A DNA stretch of 64,000 bases from CATOSD01 sp965226695 (GTDB lineage Bacteria; Chloroflexota; Dehalococcoidia; Lucifugimonadales; CATOSD01), in assembly GCA_965226695.1 (NCBI GenBank), contig OZ245405.1, forward strand, positions 496,001-560,000, read 5' to 3'. The position numbers were made by a program, and so were the translations under genes. The stretch's first letter is position 1; each line of letters starts with the position of its first letter. Positions 60,027 to 64,000 of this stretch are shown in pieces. Below the pieces are notes generated by a model. That model was not told the origin of the DNA. It was given only the letters and a program-made list of their open reading frames with translations, and made no database searches.

Positions 60027-60506
60027 TTGGTTGACTCCGAGCAATTTCGACAGGCATGGGCCAGTTTCGCAACCGGCGTGTCGGTGGTGACGTCCATCGA
60101 ACGCGATGGCGGCGTTCACGGCATGACAGCCCAGGGTATCTGCTCGGTTTCCATGGATCCCCTGCTCGCACTTGTATGCGTGGGCCACAACCGCCACAGC
60201 CACGAGCACATCTCCGAAAGCCGCCGCTTCTGCATCAACATCCTCAACGTCGATCAGCAGGGGATAGCCGAGTATTTCGCCCTTCCCCCTGAGCGGCGCG
60301 ACGCATCCCTCGATATTCCGCTAAGCTTCACCGAACGGGGAGCCGCCGTCATCGAAGACAGCCTGGCGAGCCTGGATTGCCGCGTGGTGGCCGATCACGT
60401 GGCCGGAGACCATACCATATTCGTGGGCGAGGTCGACGAGGTCAGGCTGAACGACAGTGGCGGCCCGCTGGTGTACTACAGGAGCGAGTTCGGGCGCCTG
60501 GCGTAA
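60027..60506 (+). CDS. Flavin reductase-like FMN-binding protein
   Basis: 159 residues from TTG 60027. Flavin_Reduct domain: RQAWASFATGVSVVTSIERD, GMTAQGICSVSMDPLLALVC, HISESRRFCINILNVDQQGI, and DCRVVADHVAGDHTIFVGEV. Such proteins reduce FMN or FAD with NAD(P)H for a two-component monooxygenase. No oxygenase is adjacent. Confidence 0.9.
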   Translation: MVDSEQFRQAWASFATGVSVVTSIERDGGVHGMTAQGICSVSMDPLLALVCVGHNRHSHEHISESRRFCINILNVDQQGIAEYFALPPERRDASLDIPLSFTERGAAVIEDSLASLDCRVVADHVAGDHTIFVGEVDEVRLNDSGGPLVYYRSEFGRLA

Positions 60507-60520
60507 TACGGCGGCCAGCC

Positions 60521-61207
60521 CTGATAGAGCGTCATGAGGTTGAGGCGGCAGTCGCCGCCGCGTTTCCCGGACGGACGGTGCGAGACATTCAGCTCCTCAA
60601 GACCGGGTTCGTCTTCGACGTGCGTCGCATCGACTTCCACGACGCGGAGTCCGTTGTCTTCCGCGGCCAGAGAAACGAGGTTTCGGCCTATCTTGGCCGG
60701 ATTGACTGGGGCAGAATACTCGCCGACGAGATAGAGTTCTACCGGCTACTCCCCAACCTTCCGGTTCCCAGGCCAATCCACTTCGAGCGGAGTGAGGCCG
60801 CGCTGGGATTCCCATTCGCCTTCTTCACGTATCTGTCCGGAAGCCCGCTGGACGAGCTGCTCCTCCTCGCGTCCGCAGTTCAACGCCGCGGTGCGGCGCG
60901 AGAGATGGGCGGGCTGCTGGGGACGCTGGGGGGCGGCTCGCTCAGCATAACCGGCATCGTCGATGCGGCCAACTCGCTGGCCGGAGATCCCGCGTTCGAT
61001 CTCGCGAGGGTCGACGAGGGCGTTGGTCTGGACGCCGACTTCCGGGCCGGCTACGAGGCCGTATTCGGAAGGGTGGAGCGAAACACCGAAGCCTACGCGC
61101 TGTACCGGCTGGAGACGGCGGCACTATTAGCCCATGTCTACGAGGGGTCTCCGCAGGAGGCGTTTCGGCGCGAGCGGTTCGAGACGCTGAAGAGGCGGCT
61201 GGCGTGA
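60521..61207 (+). pseudogene. Aminoglycoside phosphotransferase-like protein lacking the catalytic loop
   Basis: The frame covers about 228 residues from 60521 to 61207. N-lobe (FPGRTVRDIQLLKTGFVFDV) and substrate/C-lobe parts (FFTYLSGSPLDELLL; TGIVDAANSLAGDPAFDLAR) match APH/choline-kinase-like proteins. But the helix after EMGGLLGTLGGG runs directly into the segment that should follow the HGDxxxxN catalytic loop, so about 35 residues including the catalytic Asp are missing. No good start codon is seen (only CTG 60521 or upstream inside the flavin reductase gene). I read it as inactive; a non-catalytic role is possible. Confidence 0.5.
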
Positions 61208-61216
61208 GGGCCGATC

Positions 61217-62239
61217 CTACGCGCGCTGGTACACCTGGATGCGGAACCGGCAGCTTTCCACGACGAAGAGCCTGCCCTCGTCGTCCACCTTCACGGCGGT
61301 GGGACCCCAGAAGAGCTTCTCCACGTTGGCCGACTCCTCGCGCGAGCTGCCTTGCGCTATTGGGCCCAGCTCGGGATCCATGTTCGAATTCTGCCGCTCG
61401 CGCAGCTCCTCGGTGTTGGCCTCGAAGTACTCGTGGCCCCACTTGGATATGCCGGACTCGCCGCGCAGCTTGGCAAGAAAGCCTCCGTCGGGGTCCAGCA
61501 ACTGCACGCGCTCGTTGCCCCAGTCGGCCACGTACACGTTGCCGTCCGCGTCGGTGGTGACGCCCGCGGGCCGGTTGAACTGGCCGTCGGCGTCTCCCGG
61601 CGCGCCGTAGGTGGCCGTGTGGCTTCCGCCGGCGTCGAACCGCTGCACGCGGTCGTTGCGCCAGTCGGCCACGAGAACACCGCCCTCGGCGTCCACGTGG
61701 ATACCCCAGGGCAGGTTGAACTCGCCGTCCGCGCGCCCCGGGCGGCCCCAGGACTCCAGGAAACGCCCCTCGCGGGTGTAGCGTTGCACGCGGCAGTTGA
61801 GGCTGTCGGTGACGAGCAGGTTGTCTTCGGCGTCGAAGGCGATGCCCGACGGCCGATTGAACTCGCCGTCTGCCCTCCCCCTGGCGCCCCACTTGTCCAG
61901 GTAGCGCCCGCGGGAGTCGAAGATGGTGATACGCTGCAGCGCCTCGTCGGACACGTACACGTTCCCGTCGCGGTCTATGGCGATCGACGAGGGCCACATC
62001 ATCTGGCCGTCCTCAACGCCGCCGCTGCTGAACTCGCCCAGGTACTGCTCGTCCACGGTGCAGATGGTGACGCGCTTGTAGGGCATCCTGGCCGAGACCT
62101 CCGGGCCGGCACGGTTGAGCACGTACAGCAGGCCCTCTTTGCCAAAGGCCATGTCTACGGGGTTGTTGAAGCCGCGCCCCAGCAGCGCGTACATGCCTAT
62201 GGTGTGGCTGTAATTGTAAAGTTGGTCGGTGGTGAGCAT
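61217..62239 (-). CDS. NHL-repeat beta-propeller protein
   Basis: 340 residues, no signal peptide. Repeats of the NHL type: FNNPVDMAFGKEGLLYVLNR, PSSIAIDRDGNVYVSDEALQ, RPSGIAFDAEDNLLVTDSLN, LPWGIHVDAEGGVLVADWRN, RPAGVTTDADGNVYVADWGN and a last half repeat (PTAVKVDDEGRLFVVESCRF). Six blades probably close to one propeller. Related proteins are scaffolds or lyases (peptidylglycine type), but no catalytic signature is visible. Site AGGAGGCGCGCC before ATG 62239. Downstream of the DUF1800 gene, same strand. Confidence 0.88.
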   Translation of the reverse strand: MLTTDQLYNYSHTIGMYALLGRGFNNPVDMAFGKEGLLYVLNRAGPEVSARMPYKRVTICTVDEQYLGEFSSGGVEDGQMMWPSSIAIDRDGNVYVSDEALQRITIFDSRGRYLDKWGARGRADGEFNRPSGIAFDAEDNLLVTDSLNCRVQRYTREGRFLESWGRPGRADGEFNLPWGIHVDAEGGVLVADWRNDRVQRFDAGGSHTATYGAPGDADGQFNRPAGVTTDADGNVYVADWGNERVQLLDPDGGFLAKLRGESGISKWGHEYFEANTEELRERQNSNMDPELGPIAQGSSREESANVEKLFWGPTAVKVDDEGRLFVVESCRFRIQVYQRA

Positions 62240-62274
62240 GGCGCGCCTCCTGACCTCAGGGTGATTTCACATTG

Positions 62275-62397
62275 GCCTCCTCTCCCTCGATGGGAGAGGA
62301 TTGAGGTGAGGGTGAGGGTGAAGGCGTTGGCGTGGAGCTGTCACCCCCATCCTCACCTTCCCCCATCAAGGGGGAAGGGATTTCGGAAGCACCCCTC
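62275..62397. repeat. Dispersed repeats between the NHL and DUF1800 genes
   Basis: cctctccctcgatgggagag with GGATTGAGGTGAGGGTGAGG, then cacccccatcctcaccttcc and cccatcaagggggaagggat. The same two repeat families occur at 890, 25310, 26120, 39960/41110 and 52900. Confidence 0.7.
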
Positions 62398-63810
62398 TCA
62401 GGCCATCTGGTATTCGCGAGTGGCGACGATGAGCTGTAGCAACTCTTTCACGCGGTCTGCCGATTCGCCGCCGCCGTTGGTGTCCGAAGCGTGCGCCACA
62501 AGCTGCTCCCGGGTGCGAGGCGAGACGTCCATGGGCCCTATAATCTCCAGGCAGCTATCCACGAGCTGCTCGGGCGTGAGGCCCGCCCCGCGCGCCTGGA
62601 CGCGCTCGATGATGGACCTTACGCCCGGCTTCGTCTCGTCGGCGAACTGCTTTACGGCGAAGTTGACGCGATTGACGAGGCTCGCGGTGGTGACCCACTC
62701 CGGGCCGGTGTGCCATCCCTCCACGCTGGGCGGGTCGACGAGCAGTTGGCCCATGTTGCCGGTCTCAAGCGCAAGCTGAATGTCCTCCACCTCTGGGAAG
62801 GCGAAGCCGCCGGACTGCCGCGCGGCGCCGACGACCATCTCCGCCGGGCTCTTCACTTTCGCGAACTGGGCGCTCTTGAAGAAGTCGGAGTTGAACAGGG
62901 TGCGGAGCATGGCGCGAATGTCGCCGCCGCTCTCGAAGTAGGCGTCAACCAGTGTGTCGATCGCGGCGGGGTCCCTCGGCGGCAAGGTGTCCCACGCGGG
63001 CACCTGGGGCTCGTCGGCGACGAAGAAGTTGTACAGGTGCCGCGAGATGAAGCGGGCGGTCGCCGGCTCCTCGCAGATGATGTCGATAACGTCCTCGCCG
63101 TCGAACGCGCCCTGCCGGCCCAGGAACGTCTTTTCGCCGTCGTCATGGTCGTCGCCGCGGTACTCGTACTGCCAGTCCAGGCGGCCGTAGGGCCAGACCG
63201 AGTCCTGCGCCGTGCGCACGGTGTGATGGGCGGCGTTGCGGATGGTCCAGCCGGTGAAGGCCCTGGAGCACTGCCGCACGTCGTCCTCGGTGTAATTGCC
63301 TACGCCCATAGAGAACAGCTCCAGGATCTCCCTGCCGTAGTTCTCGTTTACGGCGCCCTTGTGGTTGTCCTTGTTGTCGAGCCAGAAGATCATCGCTGGG
63401 TCTCTGGAAAGCTCGATTAGCAGGTCCCGGAACCGGGCCAGGCCGTGCCTGCGGAACATCTCGATCTGGTTGAGAATCGCCTTTGGCTGGTTGAGCTTGG
63501 TGTATCCGGTGGCGAATATGCCGTGCCAGAAGAGAGCGACCTTCTCCTCGAGCGGGCGGCGCGTGTTGACCATCCGGTACACGAGGTACGCCTGGCAGCT
63601 GTCCACGATGAGCAGGCCGTTCTGGTCGACGTGGTAGCGCCGGATGAGGTCCTCGTCCTCGAGGGCGGGCGGCATGTTCTCGGGATGCAGCAGCTCCTCG
63701 ACGGTCGCTTCGTATCCCATGTTGGCGAAGCGTTCCAGCTCGTCAGGCGTCGCGCCAAAGCCGGCGCGGCGCAAAAGGTGTGGTAGCAACGCGATGTCTT
63801 GCTTTTGCAT
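62398..63810 (-). CDS. DUF1800 family protein
   Basis: 470 residues. Family pattern: LLPHLLRRAGFGATPDELER, LEEKVALFWHGIFATGYTKL, LSRDPAMIFWLDNKDNHKGA-VNENYGREILELFSMGVGNY, YTEDDVRQCSRAFTGWTI, and PPSVEGWHTGPEWVTTASLV. DUF1800 proteins are often paired with DUF1501 and exported; here no signal peptide and no DUF1501 gene are seen. Function unknown. Site AAGGAGGGTCC before ATG 63810. First gene of a two-gene unit with the NHL protein. Confidence 0.92.
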   Translation of the reverse strand: MQKQDIALLPHLLRRAGFGATPDELERFANMGYEATVEELLHPENMPPALEDEDLIRRYHVDQNGLLIVDSCQAYLVYRMVNTRRPLEEKVALFWHGIFATGYTKLNQPKAILNQIEMFRRHGLARFRDLLIELSRDPAMIFWLDNKDNHKGAVNENYGREILELFSMGVGNYTEDDVRQCSRAFTGWTIRNAAHHTVRTAQDSVWPYGRLDWQYEYRGDDHDDGEKTFLGRQGAFDGEDVIDIICEEPATARFISRHLYNFFVADEPQVPAWDTLPPRDPAAIDTLVDAYFESGGDIRAMLRTLFNSDFFKSAQFAKVKSPAEMVVGAARQSGGFAFPEVEDIQLALETGNMGQLLVDPPSVEGWHTGPEWVTTASLVNRVNFAVKQFADETKPGVRSIIERVQARGAGLTPEQLVDSCLEIIGPMDVSPRTREQLVAHASDTNGGGESADRVKELLQLIVATREYQMA

Positions 63811-63949
63811 GGCGGGGACCCTCCTTGCTGTGGTTGCCGTGTGCGAAACGAGGGGACTGTGGGGACATTATATTGCGGGATGGGCATATGCTCAAGTCGA
63901 GTAGCGGGCATAACGCTGCGTGGACGGGCGTCGCACGGGCGACAGGTGG

Positions 63950-63955
63950 TATAAT
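63950..63955 (+). promoter_or_regulatory. -10 box directly before the last gene
   Basis: TATAAT ends seven bases before ATG 63963, so the message probably starts at or next to the start codon. Confidence 0.55.
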
Positions 63956-63962
63956 TGCCTCG

Positions 63963-64000
63963 ATGAGACGATTCCACGCCTACTTCCTGGTGGTGTCGCT
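63963..64000 (+). CDS. Start of a new gene (12 codons visible)
   Basis: ATG AGA CGA TTC... gives MRRFHAYFLVVS, which looks like the beginning of a signal peptide or membrane protein. It continues past the window end. No ribosome site is present upstream, in line with leaderless translation. Confidence 0.5.
   Translation, partial: MRRFHAYFLVVS

Overview
The window is GC-rich bacterial chromosome with mixed strand use, TTG and GTG starts among the ATG starts, strong Shine-Dalgarno sites and many short intergenic repeats. Gene content suggests a free-living, heterotrophic Chloroflexota-type bacterium (Dehalococcoidia/SAR202-like is my best guess). The grounds are paralogous enoyl-CoA hydratases, an amide-hydrolase-like giant, HpaI-type aldolase, DUF362, LarE, NHL and DUF1800 proteins, PaREP1/HEPN proteins and repeat-rich intergenic DNA. 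No rRNA gene or marker phylogeny is available here, so this placement is inference.

Layout. 1-5 kb: accessory, damaged region with a tail of an unknown gene, a collapsed Cu/Zn superoxide dismutase gene, a GyrI-like gene whose 3' end exists twice around a lipoprotein and a beheaded metalloprotease, and an MFS exporter. 5-8.4 kb: lipoprotein, response regulator and histidine kinase, one operon. 8.5-16.8 kb: N,N-dimethylformamidase-like protein, then two tandem substrate-binding lipoproteins and two permeases of an oligopeptide-type ABC importer without ATPase genes. 17.2 kb: tmRNA. 17.9-26.1 kb: the most unusual region. It holds six copies of a small-protein family (called MIAE here after its start), arranged in ATGA-overlapping tandem sets whose lead members carry a 20-residue hydrophobic N-terminus; also a TlpA-like lipoprotein, a large surface protein broken by many frame changes, and a PaREP1/HEPN protein. 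26-28.5 kb: two enoyl-CoA hydratases and a GIY-YIG protein.

28.6-32.1 kb (minus): rpmH-rnpA-yidD-propeller lipoprotein-yidC-jag, the membrane-protein insertion operon, with a clear promoter. 32.3-39.9 kb: acyl-CoA ligase, aldolase, PaREP1 gene and PaREP1 pseudogene, FAD oxidoreductase, Gfo/Idh dehydrogenase, DUF433/DUF5615 toxin-antitoxin pair, PLP aminotransferase. 40-41.1 kb: an intact IS982-type element sitting inside a palindromic intergenic repeat, just before an endonuclease Q-like gene. 42.5-52.9 kb: FMN-binding protein, large membrane-anchored VWA-like protein, DUF362 protein, epimerase, PaREP1, LarE, SDR, PuuD-like amidase, enoyl-CoA hydratase. 53-56.5 kb (minus): four-gene operon for two ABC-2 exporters joined by GTGA overlaps.

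57.1-60 kb: promoter-led core operon yceD-rpmF-fabD-nusB-acpP (ribosome and fatty-acid synthesis). 60-64 kb: flavin reductase, a phosphotransferase lacking its catalytic loop, NHL propeller, DUF1800 protein, and the first codons of a new gene with a TATAAT box directly before it.

The best candidate for something undescribed is the MIAE small-protein family, followed by the repeat families that cut into it and into other genes.
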